Positions 11,656 through 22,251 of a stretch of 64,000 nt of DNA are shown in pieces (positions within the stretch are counted from its first letter, which is position 1; each line of letters opens with the position of its first letter). The stretch is from Ramularia collo-cygni. Lineage: Eukaryota; Ascomycota; Dothideomycetes; Mycosphaerellales; Mycosphaerellaceae. A program made the position numbers and the translations under genes. The DNA lies in NCBI RefSeq assembly GCF_900074925.1, contig NW_019716275.1, positions 65,408 through 129,407 of the forward strand, read 5' to 3'. The notes under the pieces were generated by a model. It ran no database searches. It saw only the letters and a list, made by a program, of their open reading frames with translations, and was not told the origin of the DNA.

Positions 11656-13792
11656 CTATTCCGCTCCTGTGGACCAAAGCGTCACCGTCTCGTCACTGCA
11701 GGTCACGACCTTTTGCCCGTTCGGCGAGATTGCCAACACTAGATTACGTGGTGATGCGGACTTCTCAAAAATGTGAGGATTTGGATGGAACACTCCGGTC
11801 TCCGTATCCCAAAGGCTCAAGCCTCGGCTAAGTGTCCCTAAAAGCAGCCGCGTCCCGTCTGGCGAGAAAGATAGCACAGAAACATACCCGGAGTAGGAGA
11901 GGCGCTTGACCACCGCCCGGCTCGGCAGATCCCAGACCATGACCTCACCTATTCCACGCGATGCTACCCGCTGCCCGTCCGGCGAGAGTGCCATAGCGGA
12001 GAAGCCGGAACTATCCCCCAAGTCTTCAAGTTGACCAACACATGCTCCAGTGTCTACATTCCAGAGCCTGATCATTTCGCCGCTGCAAGACCTCAGCTTC
12101 GGGTCCTGTGATAGCAGTAGCCGTCCGTCTGGGGAGAAGACCAATCCACCATGGAGGGTGTCCCCAGGACTCTGAAACCGCTTCCACTCTGCCCCAGTCG
12201 CCACGTTCCAGAGCTTGATCGTATCGTAATACTTCCCCCCAGACGCCAGCCACCGCCCGTCCGGCGAGAACGCCGCGGTACAGATTTTTCGATGGCCTTC
12301 AAGCTGACGCACCTCGACCCAGGGGCGTGTAGCACTGTCAATGTCGTATAACGAGGAATCCTGTGTCGTTGGTATCAATTCAAAGCCTGTCTTATTCGAG
12401 GTCATCGTTTCCGATGAGTCTTGTACCAGATCTGATGATGGCGAGCGGAATACAGTCTCGTACCCACTGTCTTGTACATTCCGGCCCGCAGATGTAGAAG
12501 TCTTGGGAGGAGTTGATTCTCCAACCGGCTCGTCAGNCTTGCGCAAAGTTGCAACGCCCTCATGACCTCGTGTGCTGAAGCTCGCAGATTCAGAAGTTCC
12601 AGCAAGAAGGGGCCTCTGAGACGGCTCATCGATCTTATCGAAGAATGAAGCATCTTCGTCATCTTTTCGATCCCAGCTCGCAGAAGCACGGCTGTCTACA
12701 GGGAGAGATCTCTGCGATGGGCCATCAGCCTTGCTGGAGCTTTCTGCTGCCATTGGCCACTGGTGTCGTCTACTGAATCCGGCACCTGGTCGCGCATCAG
12801 GTGAAGGATTCATGCAACTGTGGATCCAGGCAATTCCAGATCCGCTGATCTTCTTTGCCTCCAAAGCTTCCCGTGGAAATATCGACTTGCCTCGGACATA
12901 CTTCTTCAAGGGCCGGAGGTCCCCGGCTTCGAAGGGGAGCTGAGCAGTTAACATTTGGTAAGTAATCACTCCCAGGGCCCAGATATCCACGGCATTGTTG
13001 TACGATGGTCGAGACTCGTCGTCGGAATCATCGTCTTCCAAAAGTCCGCTCACCTCGGGCGCCATGTACCCATATGTGCCTGCTGCCGTGCGAAGTGATG
13101 TAAGACCTTCCGCGACTCTTTTGCTGAGGCCGAAATCGGATATCTTTATGTGCCAACGTGGGCCGTTGTTGAACACCAGAAGGTTCTATTGAGGGATTGT
13201 CGGATTAGCTTCACCATGCGACATTCTCAACTCGTTCACGTACCGCAGGCTTCAGATCTCTATGAGCATAGCTCAAGGTATGCATACAAGCCAAACCCTC
13301 GAGTACTTGAGAGACGATCAGCTGCATTTCGGTCTCAGGCATACAATGTCCGACGTATTGCTGGAGGTCCCCGCTGTCGACGTATTCCATGGCGATGCAG
13401 ACGCTATGGGTGGTATCGAACCAGCCCAGAGACTTGACGAAGCTCTGCTGATACTATCGCATCCATGGTCAGCCCAGGGTTGGTATTGCGTNAAGTGCAC
13501 TCGATACCTTTACCTGAGAGAAGCGTGCCATGGCCTCCAACTCTTTGCTGTAGTCGAATCCGCCAGTCCTCTGCTTCTGAATGATCTTCACGGCTCTCAA
13601 TGCTCCAATCTCCCGCCCCTCGGTGCACACCTCGCGATAAACCTCGCCGAAGCCCCCCTGGCCAAGTTTCCGCTCTCTCCTCCATACCGATACTGCGCCG
13701 TTTAGAGTATGCCTCGTACAGATGGCGTTCGATTCTTCTTTGACTTGGGCATCAAGTCGAGTGAGCTNGACAACATCTGCAGCGCGTGACAT
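11656..13792 (-). CDS. Ser/Thr protein kinase fused to WD40 repeats
   Basis: Three exons (13514-13792, 13244-13447, 11656-13185) give 2013 nt (670 aa). The N-terminal kinase domain is complete: glycine loop LGQGGFGEVYRE, catalytic lysine in RAVKII, HRDLKPAN, DFGLSKR and APEV, so it should be active. Both introns fall inside the kinase domain, and intron 13186-13243 sits between HRDLKPA and NLLVF. A Ser/Glu-rich linker follows (about 290-430) with three imperfect copies of a unit around DEPSQRPLLAG. The C-terminal third carries at least five WD40-type blades with repeated FSPDGR motifs and IKLWNV or MVWDL ends. Such kinase-WD40 fusions recall bacterial PkwA-type and fungal signalling architectures. 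It is not Vps15, because there are no HEAT repeats and the catalytic residues are intact. An upstream in-frame Met at 13936 is possible but the added residues look non-coding. The N at 13491 is intronic. Confidence 0.82.
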
Positions 13793-14526
13793 GGCAACTC
13801 CCAGGATATTGACACGAAAAGATCGGAAGCCAGGAAAATACTGCTCAAAGAATAGAGGCTTGTGCCTGCTAGCTCCAGCAGGCGAGTGGCTTGCATTGAA
13901 GCGGCATGCATGTGCATATGCAGGCCTCCGACCCACGTTTTGCCCAGTGTCTAGACTCTAGACTCCACGGCCATGTGGCACATGGCCAGGCCGTTCTAAC
14001 GCGCAGAACGAGAAGACGAGAAGACGAGAGATGAAAATGAGATAGATGGTTGTGGATGGTGGATAAAGCGTGTTGTTGATGTAATGTACAGAGCCCTTAA
14101 TGAAGTAAGAACAGGGCAGCTGTGATACACGCTTACTCCACCACTCCTTCCTCTACGAGAAACGAAAAGCGGAGGCCATGCATGCTGCGCTATGTCATGC
14201 GGCTTGGGGAGGTCGAGATGAGGTGGGAACGCTAGACCGAGGAGGTAGTCTTAGTCTTGGTTCTAGCTTGTTCTAAACATGGAAGCCGTTGCATGCTCAG
14301 CCTTCAACAATCTCTCCTTCTCTCCCATCCTACACAATCTAGACGTTGCTATCACGGAAGGGTGACTACATCGGCATGGCACTGGTCATGCCATGTGTCT
14401 CATCGTAGGGCATGAATCTGTCCTTTTTATTTTTCCCCAGTCTCCTTTCTTTTCGCTCTTCACTGCTGCAAGGCCATTTGAGTATACCTCCATTCACCCC
14501 CAGCTGACACCAGTCCCCACCACAAG
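13793..14526. other. Shared upstream region of two divergent kinase-type genes
   Basis: About 735 bp separate the two start codons, which face away from each other. The region must hold both promoters. No clear operator or gene is seen, and a short CT-rich stretch precedes the rightward start. Confidence 0.5.
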
Positions 14527-16176
14527 ATGGACATTGCAGGTGTCGTTCTGGCAGTGCTCAGGTATAGATCCGATATACACATTCACATACTCGCTAACCA
14601 CATAGCAAAACTAGTGAGGGAGACAGGTTGGTCGCCCTCGTCATCACGCTAAAAGACGCAAGAAGTGAGATTGAGGACCGGGTCGCAAAGATTCAATCGC
14701 ACTGGGTACGGACGCAAGCCCAACTTGACTTCGCAAAGCGCGCTTGGATCGGGCTCTCCAAAGATCATCGAACAATCCAACTCAGCACCCTGAAGCGTCT
14801 ACAAAGCAAAGTAGAGTCGGCGGAACACCGCATCCAAGGACTGATTGGCAAGCAAACCCGAGCTACAGCCACTCCTGACCAAAAGCTGAAGATCAAACGC
14901 ATGAAATACCTCTTTGTCAAGCCGTGTCTTGACTCGGTCATCGACGACCTTGTCCAATGGCAAACGTTGTACGATCCAACGTTTTATCTGATGATGAAGA
15001 TTGCGAGCCCCATCATCGATGCTGAGCTACAAAGAAAGGACCCGGGTGCTTCTCGGGAGGCAAACTGCTGTGCTGCGATCAGCAAGAAAGGTCCGGAGCG
15101 TCCTTAGTAAAGGTGATGGTGAAGATACTCATGTTTTCCTCCCTTCAGATGGCCTCGAAGGGACGAAAACTTCAAGGATCTCGTACTCAAAAGCTACACT
15201 GGCTTCCCGCTCGGACTCGAGTACCCCATACCTCGTCGACTCGATTCCATGCCCAAGTTACGCATACGCAGGCATCATGACAAAGGATATCCGCCGCTTA
15301 GCAAGCAAGTTGCGCGCGGTAGATCCAGCTACTTTCGGGATGCTAAAGTGCCTTGGAGTGGTCAAATGGCCTCCTAAGAGCAATGGTCGTATCACATCAT
15401 TCGAGATGATTTTCGAAACACCTTCCACTCACAAACCACGTACACTACGGAAAAATCTCATCACCCCAGCAACACCACTCTTTGACAGACCGCGTCAATA
15501 TCGNAAAACGGCTAGCATCATCAGTCAACTTTGTACACACTCTCGATTTCGTCCACAAAAGTATCCGTCCGGAGAACCTCATAAGCTTTGAGAGTGCAAC
15601 CTCATCCAACATTGGTAGTTTCCACCTCATAGGCTTCGAGCAAGTCCGTAGTGAAGACGGCAGAACGTACCTCCGCGGTTCTGAGAATTGGGAGCAAAAC
15701 ATCTACAAACATCCAAATAGACAAGGTGCACATCTAGAGGAAAGGTACAGCATGCAACATGACATCTACAGTCTGGGAGTATGCCTGCTGGAGATCGGAC
15801 TATGGAGCTCCTTTGTCAAGTACGGCGACGGCGATGTTGTCCTAGGTCCCGGAGACGTCCTGGGGTTGACTTCAAGCGATCTGTGTCAAGCTACTCCAAT
15901 CTCGATGAAACATCATCTTGTTGAACTTGCGAAGAGCAGATTACCGGCCGCGCTTGGAAATGTGTATACCGAAGTGGTCCTAAGTTGTCTTACCTGCTTG
16001 GATGCCGATAGCGAGGACTTTGAGGAGATTGGCGATGATGAAGATGTCGATGGCGTCTTTGTAGGAGTCAAGTTTATTGAGAGGGTACGTGGACCTCTAA
16101 CTCACTTGACCGCTGAAGCGCATCTACTGACTATGTTCATTAGGTTTTGTTCAAGCTGAACGAGATCAATGTGTAG
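14527..16176 (+). pseudogene. Kinase-like protein lacking catalytic residues, frameshifted
   Basis: This belongs to a widespread fungal family with an N-terminal helical region and a kinase-like C-terminal half. Exon 1 (14527-14561) encodes MDIAGVVLAVL, and intron 14562-14605 leads into a charged helical region (KDARSEIEDRVAKIQSHW). The kinase-like part keeps VHTLDFVHKSIRPENL and MQHDIYSLGVCLLEIGLW, but the HRD aspartate is missing (HKSIRPEN) and LIGFEQ replaces DFG, so it should be a pseudokinase. A last intron (16085-16143) leads to the family ending VLFKLNEINV. Two breaks exist. Near 15050-15087 the frame changes, explainable by a 37-nt intron or an indel. Near 15465-15480 it shifts by one base with no room for an intron. 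An error in the sequence cannot be excluded. N at 15504. Confidence 0.7.
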
Positions 16177-17062
16177 TAGGTAGGTAGCTAGTCACACGAC
16201 GCCCGAGCCGTTCAGATGAGGCTCCCCGGAAACATCATTTGCACTGACCTGCACCGATTTTATGACTATTCCCTTAATATAGCCTCTGCTTCTGAATGTA
16301 ACAGAAACCTCACCATCAGTAAACGTGCTCGCCAGACTGCCGAGAAACTCTATCTAGGGGCGTCTATCGTTGAAGAAGAAAGCTCATATTACCCGTTCGG
16401 TATGAGGCCAATGACCTTGTAAGTCTATTTCGACATTCAATTCCCGGCATAAATCATTCATTCATTCATAGCTCCTGTAGAACCAATCCTCGGGAAGTTC
16501 TTCGGGGCTCATGCAACTATGAAAACCATACTAGATGTACGTGGAAACCAGGTAATGATAGTTACTTGCCCTCAAAATATCGACTTTAATGTTCCAACTC
16601 CGTTCCATGATTCTCTCGTTGAGACTATTCGCTTCCTGCTCGAACTCATTCAAGTCGATATCGCTGCATCGCGTCAATGGTAACGTCCAAATAGACGTCT
16701 TCTCTTGCGGCGGCTTGCGAAGCTGCCGCTGAACCTTTAACGGCGGATCCATAGGAGCACTCACTTCTGCGAATACGCACGTAGCCAACAATGCTCTACC
16801 GACCAGACGATGTGAAGCTGTGGGTCTTATGTGAGATTTATTGATGTTCACCGTGCTGTCTTTACTTTCTTTTCTCGATCCTCATCAAGTGAAGCCACCA
16901 CAAATGCTTATTCTTGTACATAGCTCGCTGTCATGCTGATTTATTCTCTATTGCTCTAGTTTTAAAATCATGTATTCCAAGCAGCAGAACACAAAATTCC
17001 ATCGCCCTTACCACCATCCAAATCCATCACGTCCACTCCACATCTTCCCGCCCCAATCAAAA
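16177..17062. other. Intergenic region after the kinase-like gene
   Basis: It has no supported gene other than one doubtful short frame on the minus strand (16531-16851). The right part, next to the transporter 3' end, is A/C-rich. Confidence 0.45.
16531..16851 (-). CDS. Doubtful short hypothetical protein
   Basis: This is a 106-codon open frame with an ATG start. The second half is charged and helix-like (DLNEFEQEANSLNERIMERS), which is less random than other frames nearby. No family is recognised and there is no neighbouring functional context. It may be a relic or chance. Confidence 0.2.
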   Translation of the reverse strand: MNINKSHIRPTASHRLVGRALLATCVFAEVSAPMDPPLKVQRQLRKPPQEKTSIWTLPLTRCSDIDLNEFEQEANSLNERIMERSWNIKVDILRASNYHYLVSTYI

Positions 17063-20000
17063 TCATCTCTTCACCACCTTCTTCCCCTTAGGCACTCTAA
17101 AAATCCAATAAAAAACCACAGCCACACAACAATTAAAACCAACAAACCCACAAAAAATCCCCCAATCCCTCCACCTCTCCTCATAAACAATCCCAGAACC
17201 CCCCAAAAAATCACTCGTATTATCCATCCGACAATACTCACACATCATCTCCTCCTCCTTCCCGGAAAAACCTCCAGGATTTCTCACGTACCCGCCAGCA
17301 GTAGAAATATATTCCCGGAGGTACTCCCCACAAGTCTGATTCTCAGGAGCAAAGAATCGTTGAAATTCATCTTCAACACATTGAACCGGTGCGGCGCCTA
17401 ATGTTGCGGAAAGTAAACTCGAGACGAGATAGGTGAATGGATTGATTCTGTACATGAAAATCCAGAAACGAGGTAGAGCGTCTGGTCCGGAGAGGATACC
17501 GCAGAATGCGTACACTGGAGGAAGTTACAAATCAGCGAAAAAAAGTCACAAGATGACGACGATGGAATTTTTGGGGGGGTATGGAATTTATTAACTTACA
17601 CATGATACCCAATAAAGTAGCGATTGCGGATGCGATTTCCTCGGATTCGATTCCTGCGATGAGCATATGGCCGAAACTGCTTGCGAAAAGAAATCCCGTT
17701 TCGAGAATTAGAAAGGTGAGGAGACCTCTTGAGGTGACGGTGTTTGTGAAGGTTGCGTTGCGGTATAGGCCGATGGGATAGTACCACACGAAGAATGAGA
17801 ATATTGCCATGATCTGGATATTCATTCATTCATTCAGTCAGCTTTTTGTCTGGTCGGTAACAAGAGTGGTTTGTTGTGAATAGGAGGAGGATGAAACGGA
17901 CCGTATTCCAGCTCAATTCAACGATAATGTTTGAAATGACAAATGCCTGCCATGCATATGTTCTGGATTGCCGTTCCCGAGCTTCAAACATGGTCCTCTG
18001 TTCTACGAATGTAGGTAGAGTGTGGGTGACCAGCATGATGAAGACGAAGAGGAAGACGAAGACGCCAAGCATTTGATTTTGTAGACCTTGAATGCTGTTT
18101 GATTCGTTGAAAAAGGAGAATCCAATGAAAAGAGCCTGGCAAGTACTGTTTGTTAGCTGANGTTGTATTGTGAGGCTGATGGTAGTGTGTACTGACGTTG
18201 AAGATGCACAAGACTGCTTTGGCGAAAATGTAAGATGGGGTTCGCCAATACTGCTGGAACACGCGGATTCCGACCTGTATCAGCTGAGTAGTTATAGGAG
18301 CAGCATATGGTTGATAGCTGGAGGTGTCAGAGTCGACCGCACTCGAAGTCTGAGTTGCCAGAGCTCGAAAGTTGGCGATTTGTTCCTTCACAGCCTGGTG
18401 CTCGAAACTGGCTCTCCAAGTCGCAGGCCAGTCGATCTCACTTCGTGCTCCTGGTGCTGCTCCAATAACCTCGAGCATATGTTCGGCTGGGTTCATTCCC
18501 GCTGGGCATGCCGGACCTCCATGGCTCTGGAAATAATCAAGTAATGTCTTTGAATTCTTTCCAATCTCACCAAAGTAAACGGTTCTACCCCCTTTAGCTA
18601 GAAGCAAGAGTCGATCAAATCTTTGGAATAACATAGCTGATGGTTGATGGATTGTGCAAAGAACCGCTTGTCCATTCTTCGTGAGTTTCTCCATAATGTC
18701 GCAGATCGTCCAGGATGTCTGGCTATCAAGGCCAGAAGTTGGTTCGTCTAGAAACAGGAGGAGCTTTGGTCTTGCAGCTAACTCCACTCCAATCGTCAGG
18801 CGTTTCCGCTGCTCGACATTCAGGCCCTCTCCAGGAGTTCCCACAATGGCTTCTGCATATAGGGTCATGTCAAGCAGGTCAATAACGTGTTCGACGTATT
18901 GTAGCTTTTCTTGATGGGAGTACTCCGCCGATTGTCTCAAGAGCGCACTGAATTGTAATGCCTCACGAACGGTGCTGGTAGCGAGATGCAAGTCTTGTTG
19001 TTGAACATACCCAGTCTTTCTCTGAAAAGATCCATCACGCTCGCGACCGTCAACAAGCATGCTGCCACTAATGACCCCCATTGTGGTTCTGCTGGCAAGA
19101 ACATCCAGGAGAGACGTCTTTCCCGCACCGCTGACTCCCTGATATATACGATTAGTGATATGTAACGACTAGTCCATGTGGTGCTTACCATCAAAGCTGT
19201 CAAAGTACCGGGCTTGATCCACCCGTCTACGTGATCCAGGATAGACCGCTCCTCGCCTTTGATAGATACTCGATAGCACAAATCCTCCCAGTGGAAGATG
19301 GAAGATTGTTTCTCGATCATCTGAGAGAGATTTGGAGTGTCGCCTTGACTTGATGATACAGGTCGACTGAGCTTGCCCTTCTCCTCATCGATGGCGGTGG
19401 ACGTCTGATGACTTGTTGGAATTTTCCCACGCCGGAAGACGAGCACTTCTCCTTTGGAGCGTTCAGAAGCAACGACCTCCGACATCCAAAGTTGTAGAGC
19501 GTAGAGTGCTATCGTCATGCCGAGAATGATGGCAAAGTTTCGCCACTTGTGGCTTGGATCGTAGGTAAAGGCCGTTTTAATGTATGCGGCTCCGCTGACC
19601 GTGGAATTCCCAGGAATGGATCCCTTTTCGATGCAAACTCGCTGGCTGGGCGTGACATTCATGTAGGAGGGTCCTGATGGAACAAACGTCGCGCAGGGGA
19701 ACACTCTCCCATCGAACTCGTTAATCATACAGGACTCGAAGCCGTAGGCGATTGGATTTAACCAGCGAATCCAAGAGATCCAGCCTCGCATATAGTCGAT
19801 TGGTAGCACAAATCCCGAGTATAGCACCAGCATAAGAAGTACCACAGACGCAGGAGCAAGAGCCTGGGCTATAGTTTTGGTCATCGACGCGAAGAGACGA
19901 AAGAAGGCACTCATCTAGAGAAGTGTAAGTAATCTGCAAGCATTATAGGTTCGCCATCTGGAACTCACGGCCAAAGTCATAGTAAACGAGAGCAGGAGAA

Positions 20001-21810
20001 AGAAAAAGAAGGGTCCCGGCTCGCGTCTTAGATTGGCCATGAAATACAAGGTCATGTTGATAGCCACAGAGTTCATCATTTTATTGGGCAAGTCGACAAT
20101 GATCGAGGCCAGAGACTCTGCGCTTGGATGATACAGCGCATATCGATTGTGTTTCTCGACAATCTTTCGTTTGGCGTAAAGGGACATGATCTCGGTGAAA
20201 CTTCCAAAGCCGTTTACGAGGACTGTGATGAAGATGACGGCTCCACGAGAGTAAAAGGAAGATGTCGTCGAAGACAGATTGTAGAAAACGCTCGCCAAGA
20301 TCAACGACTCGAAGAAGTTGGTGATGAACATGGTGATCAGGATGAAGGGATTGTTTTGCAACTTTTTCAGTTCTCTCCACATGCAGAGTTTGACCTGGCC
20401 CCAGTAAGACAGCGTGAATGGTGATCTTCTTCGTTGAAGAGGGGACTTTTCGGCCTTTCGTGCAGTTGCAAATGCTTGAGCGTCGGTACCTTGGAAAGGA
20501 TGTTGCTTCCAGTAATCGGCAATGTCTTCCAGCAGCTGACGCCTCTCTTGGCTATTCCGCCAATGTTGAGCGAATTCCTGCGCTGTTCTGGGAGTTGTAT
20601 CCTCCCACCCAGCACGTACACGACGTTCTGCTGCACTCGTCATGCTGGTGAGGAAGTCGGGAGTCGTCTGACCGTCTGCACACTCAAAGCCCAGTGATTC
20701 AAAGTATTGCTTGGCGGTATCGATTCGCCCAAAGTAGATCTGCTCCCCTTCATACAGGACCGTGACTTTATCGAAAAGCTGGAACGCGGCCTCTGGAGAT
20801 NGATACAGCGCAACACAAGCAGTGGTTCCAAAAACATCACACTGAGTGCGAAGCGTGCGGCAAAACTCGATAGCGTTGGCTGAGTCCAGGCCGCGGGTAC
20901 TGTTATCCCAGCATTGAAGGGGCGCATATGACAATGCTGCCTCTGCGATGGTGACCCGCTTTCGTTCGCCGCCGCTCACTCCTCGGACAAAGTCGTTACC
21001 GACACGTGTGTGACAAGTATGACTGATACCGAGCATGGCCATCATGACATCACGAAGGTGAGATGCATACAAGTCCGGCGATATGCCTCCAGGGATTTGC
21101 TGCGGAGTTCGAGCCCTAGCCGCAAAGTAGAGTGTGTCTGCGACAGTGAGCTCCGGGAAATGGTTGTCGACTTCGGCCGTGTAGATTGCTTCACCTCTAT
21201 ACGCCGTTGTCATCTGAGCGGCGCTGATGCCGTGGTAGTTGATTTCCGAGGCGGAATCGATGGAGACCCCTTGCGTCTCGCCGGCGATGGTTCGCAGCAA
21301 GGTTGTGCATCCACTTCCGGGCGGTCCAAGTACACATAACTGTTCGCCTGGCAGAACCAGTCCAGCGAAGTCATGGAGGATGGCGATTTCGCTCTGGCCT
21401 CTTCCAAATGCTGATGGAATCTTCAGCACGGCATTTCCCACACTGCTCTGGAAATCACTGGGAGTTCCAACGCCTCCAACGGAAAGGTTTCGAAAAGCGA
21501 CACCAGCGGCTCTTGCAGGTAAGCTACCATTGGCGATATGCCGAGCATGATAGAATGCTTTGGCCCATTCTCGAGCTTGGAAGGATTCGCTATGGGGGTC
21601 CAAAGGGCCACCTGACTGTGACCAGAATGGTGCGTGTGTATAGGTGGTACCAGATTGCGAAGTCAGTTTGCGGGCCAAGTTGATAACCTCCTGTTCACGC
21701 TCAATCTCCTCCAAGGCCTTTGAACCCTTCTCCTCGGCAGCCTTCAGGCTTGTTGAAGAGCTAGTAGCATGGCTCTCGTTCGTCACATCCAGCTCTGTAG
21801 TGGGTACCAT
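17063..21810 (-). CDS. PDR-type (ABC-G) full-size ABC multidrug transporter
   Basis: This is a plasma-membrane efflux pump of the pleiotropic drug resistance family with (NBD-TMD)x2 order. Six exons (19969-21810, 19189-19914, 18197-19138, 17902-18135, 17600-17813, 17063-17514) total 4410 nt (1469 aa), the usual PDR length. NBD1 has the degenerate PDR Walker A GPPGSGCTT, signature VSGGERKRVTIAEA and Walker B QCWDNSTRGLDS. NBD2 has Walker A GVSGAGKTS (split by intron 19139-19188), signature LNVEQRKRLTIGVEL and LLLFLDEPTSGLDS. Membrane regions follow each NBD, with a Cys-containing extracellular loop near the C-terminus (CGEYLREYI, CEYCRMDN). The first ATG gives MVPTTELDV. The next gene to the right, a Zn2Cys6 regulator, is divergent, so it may regulate this pump. 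Ns at 18162 (intronic), 20801 and 21965 (upstream). Confidence 0.93.
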
Positions 21811-22251
21811 ATCGAGTCGAATGCCGTGTCAGTAGCACATACAGTCGCAGTAAAGAGGGCCTTGAAGTAACGAAATTGCTTGGATAGGTGCATGGGAATT
21901 CCATCGGTACATTGTTGTTATATGCGTCTTGCCAATGCTGCAAAAGGCTGTGCTCTGGGCACTGNGGACCTGCGGAGGCTCCGACAAGTGGACCCATCTC
22001 TAGTCTTAATGCAGGAGGTAACATCAATGTCTACATTCACAGGACACAGGCGAAGTGATGTGTCTTTGAACTTGTTTATCTCGGCGCTCCGAGCGGTCTG
22101 GGGTCAGGGGCTTGGCTTCGGACTCTCGGGATCCCGAAGCGCCGCCAAATGGTCGCTCCTTCGCTCAGTCTTCCATCCAATCCTGCAGTTCCCAGGTCCC
22201 GTCATCTTCGAGAAGTGTCCTTCTCACCATCACATTGACTGACAACCCCTG
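21811..22251. promoter_or_regulatory. Divergent promoter of ABC transporter and Zn2Cys6 regulator, with CGG palindromes
   Basis: The 441-bp region between the two start codons contains two inverted repeats: CTCGG-CGCT-CCGAG at 22080-22093 and the perfect 12-bp palindrome TCGGGATCCCGA at 22126-22137. Zn2Cys6 proteins usually bind paired CGG triplets, so these are candidate sites for the adjacent regulator. That is inference from motif shape only. Confidence 0.4.

Noticed and set aside
13469..13936. Longer N-terminus of the WD40 kinase starting at 13936
   Set aside because: The extra residues are not kinase-like. The start at 13792 fits better, though it is not proven.
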